Positions 36,309 through 45,468 of a DNA stretch of 64,000 nt are shown one piece after another. The DNA is from SAR202 cluster bacterium Io17-Chloro-G6. GTDB lineage: Bacteria > Chloroflexota > Dehalococcoidia > UBA3495. The translations under genes were made by a program, and so were the position numbers. Under the pieces are notes generated by a model. It did not search any database, was not told the DNA's origin, and saw nothing but the letters and a program-made list of their open reading frames with translations. The stretch lies in NCBI GenBank assembly GCA_002816585.1, contig MUCT01000041.1, positions 1-64,000 on the forward strand, in the 5' to 3' direction. Numbering within the stretch: the first letter of the stretch is position 1; each line of letters begins with the position of its first letter.

Positions 36309-38402
36309 TTAACCCGTAACCAATGTTTTGACGATGTGTTCTGGCACGGGCTCGTAATACTTAAATTCCATGGTGTAAGAGGCGCGGCCCTGGCTCAAGG
36401 AACGAAGCGCGGTCGTATACGAGAACGTTTCACCCAAGGGCAATAACGCCCGCACCGACTGCAAGTCGTCCTGACCTTCGATGCTCTGGATCTGGGCTCT
36501 TCGCGAACCCAGGTCACCGATGACATCGCCAAGGTATTCCCCAGGCGTCACCACTTCCAGGTCGGTGATGGGCTCGAGCAATACAGGTGAACACTTGGGG
36601 GTGCCTTCCCTGATGGCCAGCATCCCAGCGCTCCGGAAAGCCATCTCGGAAGAGTCTACGTCGTGGTAGCTTCCGTCGACCAATGATACTTTTAAATCCA
36701 CAAGAGGATACCCGGCCAGAGGGCCGTTGTCCAGAGCGTCCCTCACGCCTTTCTCGACCGCTGAGATATATTCCCTGGGAATCGCTCCCCTGGTGATGTT
36801 GTTTTCAAAGACGATTCCGTCGCCCCGTTCCAGAGGTTCCAGGTCCAATATCACGTGGCCATATTGGCCGTGGCCGCCGGTCTGCCGGACGAACCGGCCT
36901 TCAACCTGGCGGGAGCGGGTCAGGGTTTCGCGGTAGGAGACCCGGGGCATGCCAACTTGGGCCTCAACGTTGAACTCGCGGCGCATACGGTCGACCAACA
37001 CCTCAAGGTGCAGTTCTCCCATGCCAGACATAATGGTTTGGCCCGTCTCGTCGTTCACCTTGACTACGAAGGTGGGATCCTCGTCGGCCAATTTCCGTAA
37101 TGAGTCCGTCAGCCGGTCCTGATCGGCCTTGGTCGCCGGCTCGATGGCCACCGACACGACCGGTTTGGGGAACTTGGGCGGTTCTAGAATCACCGGCTGG
37201 TTCTGGGTCCCGATAGTATCGCCGGTGAAGGTGTTCTTTAGGCCGATGGCGGCGCAGATGTTACCGGCGGTGACCTCTTCCAGTTCTTCCCTGGAGTTGG
37301 CGTGCATGCGGAGCAAGCGACCCATACGTTCGCGGCCTTTCTTGGTCACATTGTTTACCACGGCGCCGGCCTGAACCGTGCCCGAATAGACCCGGAGGAA
37401 CACCAGGCGGCCCACGTAGGGATCGGTGGCCACCTTGAAGGCCAAGGCGGAGAGTGGAGCATTCTCGTCGGGATACCGGAGTTCAGCCTCATCGTTTACT
37501 GGGTTGATGCCCTCTACGGGAGGGACGTCGGCGGGTGAGGGTAGGTACCAGACGATGGCGTCCAGCAAAGCGTGGATACCCTTGGCGAACATCGCGCTGC
37601 CGCACAGGACAGGCACCAATTTCTGGTCGAGAGTGGCCTGTTTCAAGGCGTTTCTCAGTTCCTCGGGGGCTATATCCTCGCCTTCCAAATATTGAATGAG
37701 AAGGTTTTCGTCAGTCTCAACGATCTTCTCAATCATTGCTTGACGGTACTTCTGGAACTGCTCTTGGTACTCGGGCGGCATGTCGACTTCTTCCGGCCGG
37801 TCAACGATACCTTCATTTGCTCTGCCCAAGGGGTACATGGTGGCCATTCCGGTGATCAGGTCTATCATCCCGCCGAACTGATCTTCGGCGCCGATGGGCA
37901 ATTGAATGGGCACGGGATTGCCGTTAAGACGACGACGGATGGACTCGATGGTGCGTTCGTAGCTGGCGCCTGTCCGGTCCATCTTATTGACGAAGCAGAT
38001 ACGGGGCACGTTGTAGGTGTCGGCTTGGCGCCAGACGGTTTCCGACTGGGGCTGAACGCCTGCGACGGCGTCAAGCACGACAATACCGCCATCAAGGACT
38101 CGGAGACTGCGCTCTACTTCTGCGGTGAAGTCGACGTGGCCAGGGGTGTCGATGACATTTACCCGGCAGTCGTTCCAGTAGGTGGTGGTTGCCGCGGCGG
38201 TGATGGTGATACCCCTTTCTTTTTCTTGGGGCATCCAGTCCATCGCAGTATTGCCAGAGTCTACGCCGCCCGCGCGGTGGATGCGGCCGGTGACGTATAG
38301 CACCTGTTCGGTTGTGGTTGTTTTGCCGGCGTCAATGTGGGCGATAAACCCAATATTGCGGATCTTTTCGATCGGGAAACTGACTGCGGTCTTGGCTACC
38401 AT
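36309..38402 (-). CDS. fusA: Elongation factor G
   Basis: EF-G drives translocation with GTP. I chose the ATG at 38402 (697 aa), which starts [19 protein letters not shown]; the frame also opens 13 codons earlier. The G motifs are [23 protein letters not shown] and NKMDRTGA. Domain IV shows the [18 protein letters not shown] motif, and the end is domain V. A pair of 14-bp direct repeats (38404-38417 and 38431-38444) lies in its leader. Confidence 0.97.
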   Translation of the reverse strand: MVAKTAVSFPIEKIRNIGFIAHIDAGKTTTTEQVLYVTGRIHRAGGVDSGNTAMDWMPQEKERGITITAAATTTYWNDCRVNVIDTPGHVDFTAEVERSLRVLDGGIVVLDAVAGVQPQSETVWRQADTYNVPRICFVNKMDRTGASYERTIESIRRRLNGNPVPIQLPIGAEDQFGGMIDLITGMATMYPLGRANEGIVDRPEEVDMPPEYQEQFQKYRQAMIEKIVETDENLLIQYLEGEDIAPEELRNALKQATLDQKLVPVLCGSAMFAKGIHALLDAIVWYLPSPADVPPVEGINPVNDEAELRYPDENAPLSALAFKVATDPYVGRLVFLRVYSGTVQAGAVVNNVTKKGRERMGRLLRMHANSREELEEVTAGNICAAIGLKNTFTGDTIGTQNQPVILEPPKFPKPVVSVAIEPATKADQDRLTDSLRKLADEDPTFVVKVNDETGQTIMSGMGELHLEVLVDRMRREFNVEAQVGMPRVSYRETLTRSRQVEGRFVRQTGGHGQYGHVILDLEPLERGDGIVFENNITRGAIPREYISAVEKGVRDALDNGPLAGYPLVDLKVSLVDGSYHDVDSSEMAFRSAGMLAIREGTPKCSPVLLEPITDLEVVTPGEYLGDVIGDLGSRRAQIQSIEGQDDLQSVRALLPLGETFSYTTALRSLSQGRASYTMEFKYYEPVPEHIVKTLVTG

Positions 38403-38403
38403 G

Positions 38404-38444
38404 AGACTGGGCACTGGATACTTACAATGAAGACTGGGCACTGG
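38404..38444. repeat. Pair of 14-bp direct repeats in the fusA leader
   Basis: AGACTGGGCACTGG occurs at 38404-38417 and 38431-38444, 27 bp apart, with ATG-like flanks in both copies. It fills the space between the fusA start and the rpsG end. Confidence 0.8.
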
Positions 38445-38464
38445 GGCCTACAGGGAATTAACTG

Positions 38465-38492
38465 GTAAGAAAATTACCGTAAGAAAATTACC
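38465..38492. repeat. Exact 14-bp tandem duplication at the rpsG stop
   Basis: GTAAGAAAATTACC is present twice head to tail (38465-38478, 38479-38492). The second copy includes the rpsG stop codon (38488-38490); the first lies just downstream of the gene. Confidence 0.9.
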
Positions 38493-38958
38493 GGCGGTAG
38501 TGCACAAAGGCCCGGTTGGCTTCCGCCATCCGGTGCAATTCCTCCCTTCTACGGACTGCCGACCCTTCGCCACGGGAGGCATCCATTAATTCTTGCGCCA
38601 ATCCCCGCCGCATCGGCATCCCGTTACGGGACCTGGCCCCTCTGATGAGCCAGCGCATGGCAAGCGCCTCGCTGCGCACCCCACGTAGTTCCGTGGGCAC
38701 TTGGATGGTGGACCCGCCGACACGCTTGGGCCGGACCTCCACCGCGGGGGTGGCATTCCTTAATGCCTGTTGGAAGACTTCCAGGGGTTCCCTGTTGGAC
38801 TCTTCCTGAATAATGTCGAATGCGCTATAGGTAATACGCTGGGCGATGGTCTTTTTGCCCTTCAGCATCAACCGGTTTATGAACCTGGCCAACTCCACGT
38901 CATTGAAGCGCGGATCGGGCGCGATTATTCTTTTTTCAGCGCGTCGTCTTCTAGACAT
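38488..38958 (-). CDS. rpsG: 30S ribosomal protein S7
   Basis: The 156-aa S7 starts MSRRRRAEKRIIAPDPRFND, has FINRLMLKGKKTIAQRITYSAF, VEVRPKRVGGSTIQVPTEL and the C-terminal HRMAEANRAFVHYRR. S7 nucleates the 30S head and contacts the E site. It lies between rpsL and fusA. Confidence 0.98.
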   Translation of the reverse strand: MSRRRRAEKRIIAPDPRFNDVELARFINRLMLKGKKTIAQRITYSAFDIIQEESNREPLEVFQQALRNATPAVEVRPKRVGGSTIQVPTELRGVRSEALAMRWLIRGARSRNGMPMRRGLAQELMDASRGEGSAVRRREELHRMAEANRAFVHYRR

Positions 38959-39033
38959 AGGTCTTCACACCTGCGTTTAGTTCCAACCATGATCCGGGGA
39001 AATCGTTAAGGAAGTGGGAGCCGTGGAAACCGG

Positions 39034-39456
39034 CTAACCGCCGTCCCGGGGCTTGGTTGCCCCGTATTTGCTGCGGCCTCGCCGGCGGTCCGGCACGCCC
39101 TCACAGTCGAGAGCGCTGCGGACTACGTGGTATCGTACACCCGGCAGGTCTTTTACGCGGCCGCCTCTAATCAACACCACCGAGTGTTCCTGGAGGTTAT
39201 GCCCCTCACCGCCGATGTAGGCGGTGACTTCTACTCCGTTGGTCAAGCGGACCCTGGCAATCTTCCGAAGAGCCGAGTTGGGCTTCTTTGGCGTCATGGT
39301 TCGCACTTGTATGCAAACACCGCGCCGTTGCGGGCAACCAGGTCCCCATTTCGTCCGATTAGTGAGGGAATTTTGGACCCAATGCATCGCCGGCGCCTTG
39401 GTCTTTTTACGGACCGGCTTTCGACCTTTTCTTACTAGTTGGTTCACTGTAGGCAT
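39034..39456 (-). CDS. rpsL: 30S ribosomal protein S12
   Basis: From the ATG at 39456 the product is 140 aa and starts [20 protein letters not shown]. It carries the extended loop ([18 protein letters not shown]) seen in some Gram-positive-type S12 proteins. [11 protein letters not shown] and [14 protein letters not shown] keep the Lys residues linked to streptomycin sensitivity. S12 monitors decoding. It is the first gene after the predicted promoter and heads the long translation locus. Confidence 0.98.
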   Translation of the reverse strand: MPTVNQLVRKGRKPVRKKTKAPAMHWVQNSLTNRTKWGPGCPQRRGVCIQVRTMTPKKPNSALRKIARVRLTNGVEVTAYIGGEGHNLQEHSVVLIRGGRVKDLPGVRYHVVRSALDCEGVPDRRRGRSKYGATKPRDGG

Positions 39457-39491
39457 AGGTAATCCCCTCGCAGCAGTCGGCGCGAGATATA

Positions 39492-39520
39492 ACTCTATCA
39501 ATCGACGCCCGGTATGTCAA
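39492..39520 (-). promoter_or_regulatory. Promoter of the rpsL-fusA-S10-spc-alpha locus
   Basis: On the minus strand a consensus TTGACA (39520-39515) is separated by 17 bp from TAGAGT (39497-39492). The transcript would start near 39485 with a leader of about 30 nt before rpsL. No other strong promoter was noticed inside the locus. Confidence 0.7.
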
Positions 39521-39563
39521 CACAATTTAGGCGTGAATCACTCTTGATTTGACCCGTTTGTAC

Positions 39564-39713
39564 CTAGCGATGTCCAGTCCGGATTACCCGCAAACATTGG
39601 TCCTTCTTGACATCCTCTTCGGTCAACCATAAAGTAGCCCGTGAGTCCACTTTGCCGACCTGAACCCTCGGCGTCACGAACGCCGCCCGGGGTTTTTTAA
39701 TTTTTACGCCCAT
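39564..39713 (-). CDS. Possible small ORF upstream of rpsL
   Basis: An ATG-started frame of 49 codons on the minus strand encodes a basic peptide beginning MGVKIKKPRAAFVTPRVQVG and ending DQCLRVIRTGHR. Its stop lies about 45 bp before the -35 box of the rpsL promoter. No family was recognised. It occupies the gap between the divergent cbiE and rpsL genes and has a weak GGAG upstream. It may be a real small gene or chance. Confidence 0.3.
   Translation of the reverse strand: MGVKIKKPRAAFVTPRVQVGKVDSRATLWLTEEDVKKDQCLRVIRTGHR
39607..39635 (+). promoter_or_regulatory. Candidate promoter for the cbiE-cobN genes
   Basis: TTGACA (39607-39612) and TAAAGT (39630-39635) are 17 bp apart on the plus strand. 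The leader to the cbiE ATG would be about 160 nt. It overlaps the possible small ORF on the other strand, so one of the two calls may be wrong. Confidence 0.45.
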
Positions 39714-39800
39714 GATTCTTCACAATCTCCATCAACAGTTCTTCTCTCACTATGTCCAGTCTCGGATCGACTTATTCTGCAACATCGCGGATGCTGCCCT

Positions 39801-40493
39801 ATGACCTCAGCCAACGACGGCGCCAGGGTGACCATCGTGGGCGTGGGGCCCGGCGACAACGGTTTTTTGACACAGAAGGGGAAACAGGCCATCGAAGAAG
39901 CTGATCTGGTCGCTGGTTTCGAGACGGTCTTGAACGTTATCCGCCCATTTGCCAAAAAAGCCGAACTTTGCTCCATGGCCTACCGGAACCAAGAGGAAGT
40001 CTTGGATTACGCCGTGGGCCAGGTGAAAGAAGGTAAAAGCCTGGTTGTCTGCGCTTGGGGAGACCTGAACGTCTCGGCCAAAGAACTCCTGGACCGGGTG
40101 AGACGCCGGGTTGACCATATGGACCTGGTGCCAGGGATCAGTTCCGTGCAGATCGCCCTATCCCGTTCCGGCATATCCCTAGAACACGTGGTGTTCGTCA
40201 CTCTGCATGTGCGGGACGGCGCCGGCTCTGCCCTGGAAGAGTTGGTCCACTACCTAAAGGAAGGACGCCGTAGTGTCATTCTTTTGCCGCGGCCCTACGA
40301 CCTCATGCCGGCGGGCATCGCAGCGGGCGTGATTGAGGCGGGGGTCTCGGGGGAGCACACGATGACCGTTTACCAGCGCCTCACCCACGACGACGAACAG
40401 TCCTGGAGCGGCAGCATCGCTGAATGTGCTGCCATCACCACTGAGTTCAGCGACCTTTCTATAATGGTATTCCACCGGCCTGCCTCCGAATAG
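39801..40493 (+). CDS. cbiE: Precorrin/cobalt-precorrin C5-type methyltransferase (CbiE-like)
   Basis: This 230-aa SAM-dependent tetrapyrrole methylase has the N-terminal glycine loop VTIVGVGPGDNGFLTQKG and an ADLVAGFETVL stretch typical of CbiE/CobL N-terminal domains. A CAWGDLNVSAKEL region and VPGISSVQIALSRSGI follow. The partner CbiT (C15 methylation and decarboxylation) is not fused. It would act late in ring methylation during cobalamin synthesis. It precedes cobN on the same strand, separated by about 70 bp, and its start is an ATG with a weak ribosome-binding site. CbiE is the best guess among the tetrapyrrole methylases. Confidence 0.8.
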   Translation: MTSANDGARVTIVGVGPGDNGFLTQKGKQAIEEADLVAGFETVLNVIRPFAKKAELCSMAYRNQEEVLDYAVGQVKEGKSLVVCAWGDLNVSAKELLDRVRRRVDHMDLVPGISSVQIALSRSGISLEHVVFVTLHVRDGAGSALEELVHYLKEGRRSVILLPRPYDLMPAGIAAGVIEAGVSGEHTMTVYQRLTHDDEQSWSGSIAECAAITTEFSDLSIMVFHRPASE

Positions 40494-40562
40494 GCAAGAC
40501 CGGGCATAATATTTACCGGCCCTCCTCAGGTATTGGGAGAGACCGGGAGGAACCGTCCCAGT

Positions 40563-43500
40563 TTGATCCTCTTCGTCACCACGGCCGACACCGACCTGCT
40601 CACCGCAGACCGCGCCCTGGAGGGCCTCCCGGATGATTTCCACGAATTAAGGGCCTTCAATCCTGCCAATGCGTCCCAGGCCGGTTCGTCCCATGGGGGC
40701 CAACAGCAGGATATCCTGGCCGCCGCCGCCGAGGCCGACGTGGTGGTGCTCAGACTTTTGGGGGGAAAACGGGCGATGCCCGAGACCTTCGACCCCCTGG
40801 TTCGGCTTTGCCACGAACGAGGTGTGCCGCTCATCGCCTGCCCCGGCCACCAGGAGTGGGACCAAGAGCTCGTCACCGCCTGCAACGTCCCACCCTCCGA
40901 ACTGGACACCGTCTTCTCATACCTGATCCGGGGCGGTGTGCCCAACTTCCAGAACCTGTTCCTCTTCCTCAGCGACTCCTACCTGGGCTCTGACTACGGC
41001 CACGAAGCGCCCGCCGAGGTGCCCTGGGAGGGCGTGTACCACCCCGACGAAGCAGAGGGCATGGATGCCGGCGACTTCATCCGACGCAGGTTCAAACCAG
41101 GCCGGCCCAACATTGCGGTTCTCTTCTACCGGGCCCACTGGATGAGCGGTAACCTGGCCACGATCGATGCGCTGGTCCGCCGTTTGGAAGAGTTGGAGGC
41201 GAATGTTCTTCCGGTGTATTCGTTCAGCCTGAAACACAACCCAGAGGGCGACGGGCAGGTCAACCGAACGTTCTCCGAGATACTCTGCGGCCCTGATGGC
41301 GAAGCGCGGGTCCACTGCATCGTCAACACCATGGGTATGTCCATGACCGATATCAGCCAAGACGTGGCGACAATCGCCGCCGGGCCACAGGTCGACTATC
41401 TGGACCGGCTGAACGTCCCGATAATCCAGGGCATATTCAGCACCGGCAGCGAGGCCGACTGGGAAGAGAGTTCCCTGGGACTGGGCCCCATCGACACGGC
41501 GATGAGCGTGGCCCTGCCCGAGTTTGACGGGCGAATCATCACCGTGCCGATCTCTTTCAAAGAAGAGGTCGCGTCGGAAGCTAATGGAAGCAACGCAAAG
41601 ATAAACGCCCGGCTGCAGAGGTACCTGCCGCGTCGCGACCGCATCGACTTCCTGGCCCGGCTCACTGTAAAATGGGCCGGACTGAGGCTAAAGCCCAACT
41701 CGGAAAAGCGTGTCGCCATCATTCTCAGCAACTATCCCACCAAGGACGCCAGGATCGGCAACGCCGTGGGTTTGGACACTCCGGCCTCGGTGGTGAACGT
41801 GCTGAACGCCATGAAAGACGCCGGGTATCACGTGACGGACATCCCAGCCGATGGCGACGAGTTGGTGCACCGGATCATCGAGCGTTGCAGCAACGACACC
41901 GACACCCTCACCGAAGAGCAACTCCGGCTGGCGGTGGGGCACGTGAGCGCCAACCAGTACCAGGAGTGGTTCAGCGGGATTCCCCAGCCGGTCCAGGACG
42001 AATTGACTGAGGCCTGGGGCGAGCCACCGGGGCAGGTCTACCGCACCGGAGACAATCTCGCGATCGCCGGAATCGACCTGGGCAACGTTTTCGTGGGTCT
42101 GCAGCCGCCCCGGGGATTCGGAGATAACCCGATCTCCATCTACCACAGTCCCGACTTGGCGCCCACCCACCACTACATCGCCTACTACCGGTGGGTCCGG
42201 GACGTTTTCAAAGCCGACGCCATGGTCCACGTGGGCAAGCACGGCACTTTGGAGTGGCTGCCCGGCAAGGGGATCGGTCTATCCGACGCCTGCTACCCGG
42301 AAGTGGCGTTGGAAGACGTGCCGCTATTCTATCCGTTCATCATCAACAATCCAGGCGAGGGCGCTCAGGCCAAGCGCCGCGCCCACGCCACCATCATTGA
42401 CCACCTGATACCACCGATGACCACCGCCGATAGCTACGGCGACATTGCGCGGCTGGAACAACTGATGGACGAGCATTACCAATGCCAGACCCTGGATCCG
42501 GCCAAGCTGCCGCTATTGGAGGGCCAGATCTGGGATATGGTGCGACAGGCCGACCTGGACCGTGACCTGGGCGTGGACGAGCTGCCCGAGAACTTCGGCG
42601 ATTTCATCCTGCATATCGATGGGTATCTCTGCGAGTTGAAAGACGCCCAGATCAAAGACGGGCTCCATACCCTGGGCGAAGTGCCCACGAACGACCAAAT
42701 GACTGGCCTGCTATCCGCTTTGACCAGGTTGGATACCGGAGGGATACCCAGCCTGAGGCGGTCGCTGGCCGAGGCCATGAGTCTGGACTATACCAGTCTG
42801 TTGGAAGAACCGGCCCTGCCCGCTCCCGAACCCGTTCCCGCGCCGTTGGCCAACGGCGCCAACGGTAATGAATCCCCCGTCCGCACCCAGGGCGACCTGC
42901 TCGAACGGCTGGAGGACCTGTCCCGTTCGGCTTATACGCTGCTAAACGACGGTGGGTTTAAGACTCAAGGAGTGGCCGGGACTGTCGATAAGCTTCTGGG
43001 CACGAGCGACGCCCAGACCAGCCGCGTTCTGAACTACGTAGCCGATACCCTGCATCCGGCCCTGCTGCGGACCACCGATGAGATAACCAACCTGCTCCGC
43101 GGATTGGACGGCCAGTTCGTGCCCGCCGGACCCAGCGGCGCGCCAACCAGAGGCATGTCCAACATCCTGCCCACCGGCCGCAATTTCTACTCTGTTGACC
43201 CCAAAACCATCCCGTCGCCAACCGCGTGGGACATGGGGGTCGGTCTGGCCGACGCACTGCTGCAGGTATACCTCCAGGAAGAGGGCGGTTATCCCGAGAT
43301 GGTGGGTCTAGTCATCTGGGGCACATCAGCCATGCGGACCCACGGAGACGACATCGCCCAGGTGTTCAGTATGCTGGGAGTGAAGCCGGTCTGGCAGCAG
43401 GAGAGCCGGCGCGTCACCGGTTTGGAAGTGATACCGCTTGCTGAGTTGGGCCGGCCCCGCATAGACGTTACGGTGCGGATCAGCGGGTTCTTCCGGGACG

Positions 43501-44414
43501 CCTTCCCCAACCTGATCGACCTGATTGATGAGGCCGTGCAGCTAGTGGCGTCGTTGGACGAATCGCCCGATGACAACATGATCGTCAAGCACCTCATGGA
43601 GGACCGAGCTGGCGAACTGGCCGACGAACAGTCCGCCGGTCCGTCTACTGCTGACTCGGAAAGCAACCCGTCGCTGTACCGTATCTTTGGCAGCAAGCCG
43701 GGGACCTACGGCGCAGGGATACTAGCTGCGATCGACGAGCGCAACTGGGAGAACGTCCAGGATCTGGCCGAGGTCTACACCGCCTGGGGCGGCTACGCCT
43801 ATACGCGCCAGGACTTCGGCGTCCATGCCAGGGACCAGTTCCGGCGCCGGTTCAGTCAGATCGTGGTCGCGGCCAAGAACCAGGACAACCGCGAACACGA
43901 CATCTTTGATAGCGACGACTACATGCAGTACCACGGCGGCATGATCGCCACCGTGCGCGCTCTGACCGGCCAGAACCCCCAGCAATTCTTTGGCGACAGC
44001 TCGGACCCCACCCGGGCCCGGGTCCGCAAATTGGAGGACGAGGCCAGGCGGGTATTCCGCACCAGGGTGGTGAATCCCAAGTGGATCGACTCAATGAAGC
44101 GCCACGGCTACAAGGGAGCCTTCGAGCTATCGGCCACCGTGGACTACATGTTCGGCTACGACGCCACCGCCCAGGTCATCGAAGATTGGATGTACGAGAA
44201 CGTGACCGAGTCATACGTGCTGGACCCGGAGACCCAGGAGTTCTTCCAACAGAGCAACCCCTGGGCCCTGAGAGACATCGTAGAAAGGCTGCTGGAGGCC
44301 ATCGAACGCGGAATGTGGGAGAACCCGCCGCCGGAAATGAAAGAAAAACTACAACAGATGTTCCTGGACCTGGAAGCTGACTTAGAAGCCCGCCAGGAAG
44401 GATCGCAGACCTAG
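40563..44414 (+). CDS. cobN: Cobaltochelatase large subunit CobN
   Basis: CobN binds the corrin ring (hydrogenobyrinate diamide in the aerobic pathway) and cobalt, and needs an ATPase partner. The protein is about 1,283 aa, typical of CobN/BchH. The best motif is MVHVGKHGTLEWLPGKGIGL near the middle, followed by INNPGEGAQAKRRAHA. A proline/alanine-rich linker (PALPAPEPVPAPLANGANG) splits the chain. The start is ambiguous: the TTG at 40563 (GGGAGG 12 nt upstream) places MILFVTTADTD at the N-terminus as in relatives, while a TTG at 40533 is also in frame. Its ATPase partner is probably the ChlI-ChlD protein at 49309. Confidence 0.93.
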   Translation: MILFVTTADTDLLTADRALEGLPDDFHELRAFNPANASQAGSSHGGQQQDILAAAAEADVVVLRLLGGKRAMPETFDPLVRLCHERGVPLIACPGHQEWDQELVTACNVPPSELDTVFSYLIRGGVPNFQNLFLFLSDSYLGSDYGHEAPAEVPWEGVYHPDEAEGMDAGDFIRRRFKPGRPNIAVLFYRAHWMSGNLATIDALVRRLEELEANVLPVYSFSLKHNPEGDGQVNRTFSEILCGPDGEARVHCIVNTMGMSMTDISQDVATIAAGPQVDYLDRLNVPIIQGIFSTGSEADWEESSLGLGPIDTAMSVALPEFDGRIITVPISFKEEVASEANGSNAKINARLQRYLPRRDRIDFLARLTVKWAGLRLKPNSEKRVAIILSNYPTKDARIGNAVGLDTPASVVNVLNAMKDAGYHVTDIPADGDELVHRIIERCSNDTDTLTEEQLRLAVGHVSANQYQEWFSGIPQPVQDELTEAWGEPPGQVYRTGDNLAIAGIDLGNVFVGLQPPRGFGDNPISIYHSPDLAPTHHYIAYYRWVRDVFKADAMVHVGKHGTLEWLPGKGIGLSDACYPEVALEDVPLFYPFIINNPGEGAQAKRRAHATIIDHLIPPMTTADSYGDIARLEQLMDEHYQCQTLDPAKLPLLEGQIWDMVRQADLDRDLGVDELPENFGDFILHIDGYLCELKDAQIKDGLHTLGEVPTNDQMTGLLSALTRLDTGGIPSLRRSLAEAMSLDYTSLLEEPALPAPEPVPAPLANGANGNESPVRTQGDLLERLEDLSRSAYTLLNDGGFKTQGVAGTVDKLLGTSDAQTSRVLNYVADTLHPALLRTTDEITNLLRGLDGQFVPAGPSGAPTRGMSNILPTGRNFYSVDPKTIPSPTAWDMGVGLADALLQVYLQEEGGYPEMVGLVIWGTSAMRTHGDDIAQVFSMLGVKPVWQQESRRVTGLEVIPLAELGRPRIDVTVRISGFFRDAFPNLIDLIDEAVQLVASLDESPDDNMIVKHLMEDRAGELADEQSAGPSTADSESNPSLYRIFGSKPGTYGAGILAAIDERNWENVQDLAEVYTAWGGYAYTRQDFGVHARDQFRRRFSQIVVAAKNQDNREHDIFDSDDYMQYHGGMIATVRALTGQNPQQFFGDSSDPTRARVRKLEDEARRVFRTRVVNPKWIDSMKRHGYKGAFELSATVDYMFGYDATAQVIEDWMYENVTESYVLDPETQEFFQQSNPWALRDIVERLLEAIERGMWENPPPEMKEKLQQMFLDLEADLEARQEGSQT

Positions 44415-44426
44415 ATAGCAAAAGTC

Positions 44427-44550
44427 CCTTAACCCGCGCACGGGGGAAGGTTAAGATGGGGGCGCCTTGTTGCTCAGCAGACTGGCTCAGTGGACCTATA
44501 CTTAACCAAAGTAGGCGCTCCCACTCTAACTCTCCCCCGGCGTGGGGGGA
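44427..44550. repeat. Imperfect inverted-repeat element after cobN
   Basis: An arm of about 40 bp (44427-44466, with CGCGCACGGGGGAAGGTTAA) is an imperfect reverse complement of 44514-44550 (GGCGCTCCCACTCTAACTCT onward). The loop is about 47 nt. The arms resemble common intergenic palindromic repeats of Chloroflexota-type genomes. The following gene starts 45 bp later. Confidence 0.6.
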
Positions 44551-44594
44551 TAGTTATTGCCCATCAAGGAACCAAAAAAACCAGGAGGCCACCT

Positions 44595-45020
44595 GTGGAC
44601 ATAACGATGGAACTACTCCGTGAACTGACCCAAGACGATAAAAAGACGTGGGTGATCGGCGGCAGCAAGGTGTCCAGCGAGAATAGCTCCAAAGGCATCA
44701 AGGAGCCGGATGTTGACGGCAAGTACGTCACGATTGAAGCCGACAACTGGCACTTCCACCTGGCTTTGGAAGACGTCACCGGGATCCAGTTCGTCGACGC
44801 CGAAAGCCACGGCGACATGCACTCTTACTACGTCCGATTCTCGGGCCCGGGTTATGAGGAAACGTTGGTCCGCAGCTACTTTCCCAATCCAAATTTGGAC
44901 GACGAAGAGAAGCGGACGGAGTTTCAGCCGGAAAAGCTAAAGGCCTTCGAAGATTTCCGGGACCGCTATGTGGGCCGCGAGGGCATCGTGTTCGTTCGGA
45001 GGCCCCGACAACCTGCCTGA
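44595..45020 (+). CDS. Conserved-looking 141-aa protein beside cobN, function unknown
   Basis: I chose the GTG at 44595, preceded by AGGAGG at a 6-nt spacing; the longer frame from 44490 begins inside the inverted repeat. The product begins VDITMELLRELTQDDKKTW and contains the His-rich strand NWHFHLALEDVTGIQF followed by HGDMHSYYVRFSGPG and a C-terminal helix. No family was recognised with confidence. There is a faint resemblance to the HutX/ChuX heme-handling fold in the order of strands, but it is not enough for a name. It lies between cobN and the B12 riboswitch, so a tetrapyrrole- or metal-linked role is possible. Confidence 0.6.
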   Translation: MDITMELLRELTQDDKKTWVIGGSKVSSENSSKGIKEPDVDGKYVTIEADNWHFHLALEDVTGIQFVDAESHGDMHSYYVRFSGPGYEETLVRSYFPNPNLDDEEKRTEFQPEKLKAFEDFRDRYVGREGIVFVRRPRQPA

Positions 45021-45096
45021 CGGCCATTCGCTCGGCTGATTTGGGCACTTCAAAGGGGCTACCTGAATCAACCAGCAAAATTTCGATGGAATCCGC

Positions 45097-45126
45097 TTGA
45101 CGCACCTCGCTGAATGGTTGTAGTAT
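45097..45126 (+). promoter_or_regulatory. Candidate promoter for the B12-riboswitch operon
   Basis: TTGACG (45097-45102) and TAGTAT (45121-45126) are 18 bp apart. The start would fall near 45133, about 50 nt before the riboswitch. Confidence 0.5.
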
Positions 45127-45183
45127 CACGTGCGATAGCAACTAGGTATGGTTGTTGATCAATTAACAAGCGAAAAGCTGTCT

Positions 45184-45353
45184 ATAGGTGATCCCGAGTA
45201 ATCGGGATTGAAAAGGGAAGCCGGTGAGATACCGGCGCGGTCGCGCCACTGTAACTGGTGGAGTCCACCCCAAGTAACATCGTCACTGTTTCGATAAGCC
45301 GAGATGGGAAGGCGGGGGTACGGACCTGATCCAGGAGCCAGGAGACCTGCCTA
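45184..45353 (+). promoter_or_regulatory. Cobalamin (B12) riboswitch
   Basis: The hallmark B12-box elements are in order: AAAAGGGAAGCCGGTGAGAT, CCGGCGCGGTCGCGCCACTG followed by TAACTGG, and the closing GAGCCAGGAGACCTGCC. A terminator follows at 45411-45438, so adenosylcobalamin should switch transcription off. It lies directly upstream of a Dpp/Nik-type transporter and the ChlI-ChlD gene, and not upstream of cobN. Confidence 0.97.
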
Positions 45354-45410
45354 TGAATTGACTTGATGCACTTCGCAGTTGAGGGTGTGAGTCGTACTGT
45401 TTGCCTATGA

Positions 45411-45438
45411 CCTGACTTTCGAAGTCGGGTTTTTTTTT
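45411..45438 (+). terminator. Expression-platform terminator of the B12 riboswitch
   Basis: CCTGACTT pairs with AAGTCGGG (45411-45429) around a short loop, followed by nine T residues. It ends about 30 bp before the binding-protein gene. Confidence 0.92.
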
Positions 45439-45468
45439 GCCCAAATTAGAACAATAGGTGCTTTCAAC

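Noticed and set aside
37572..38300. A 242-codon plus-strand frame opposite fusA
   Set aside because: Shadow of EF-G; no independent domain or ribosome-binding site.
44490..44594. N-terminal extension of the 141-aa protein
   Set aside because: It lies in an intergenic inverted repeat, and a GTG with AGGAGG lies downstream.
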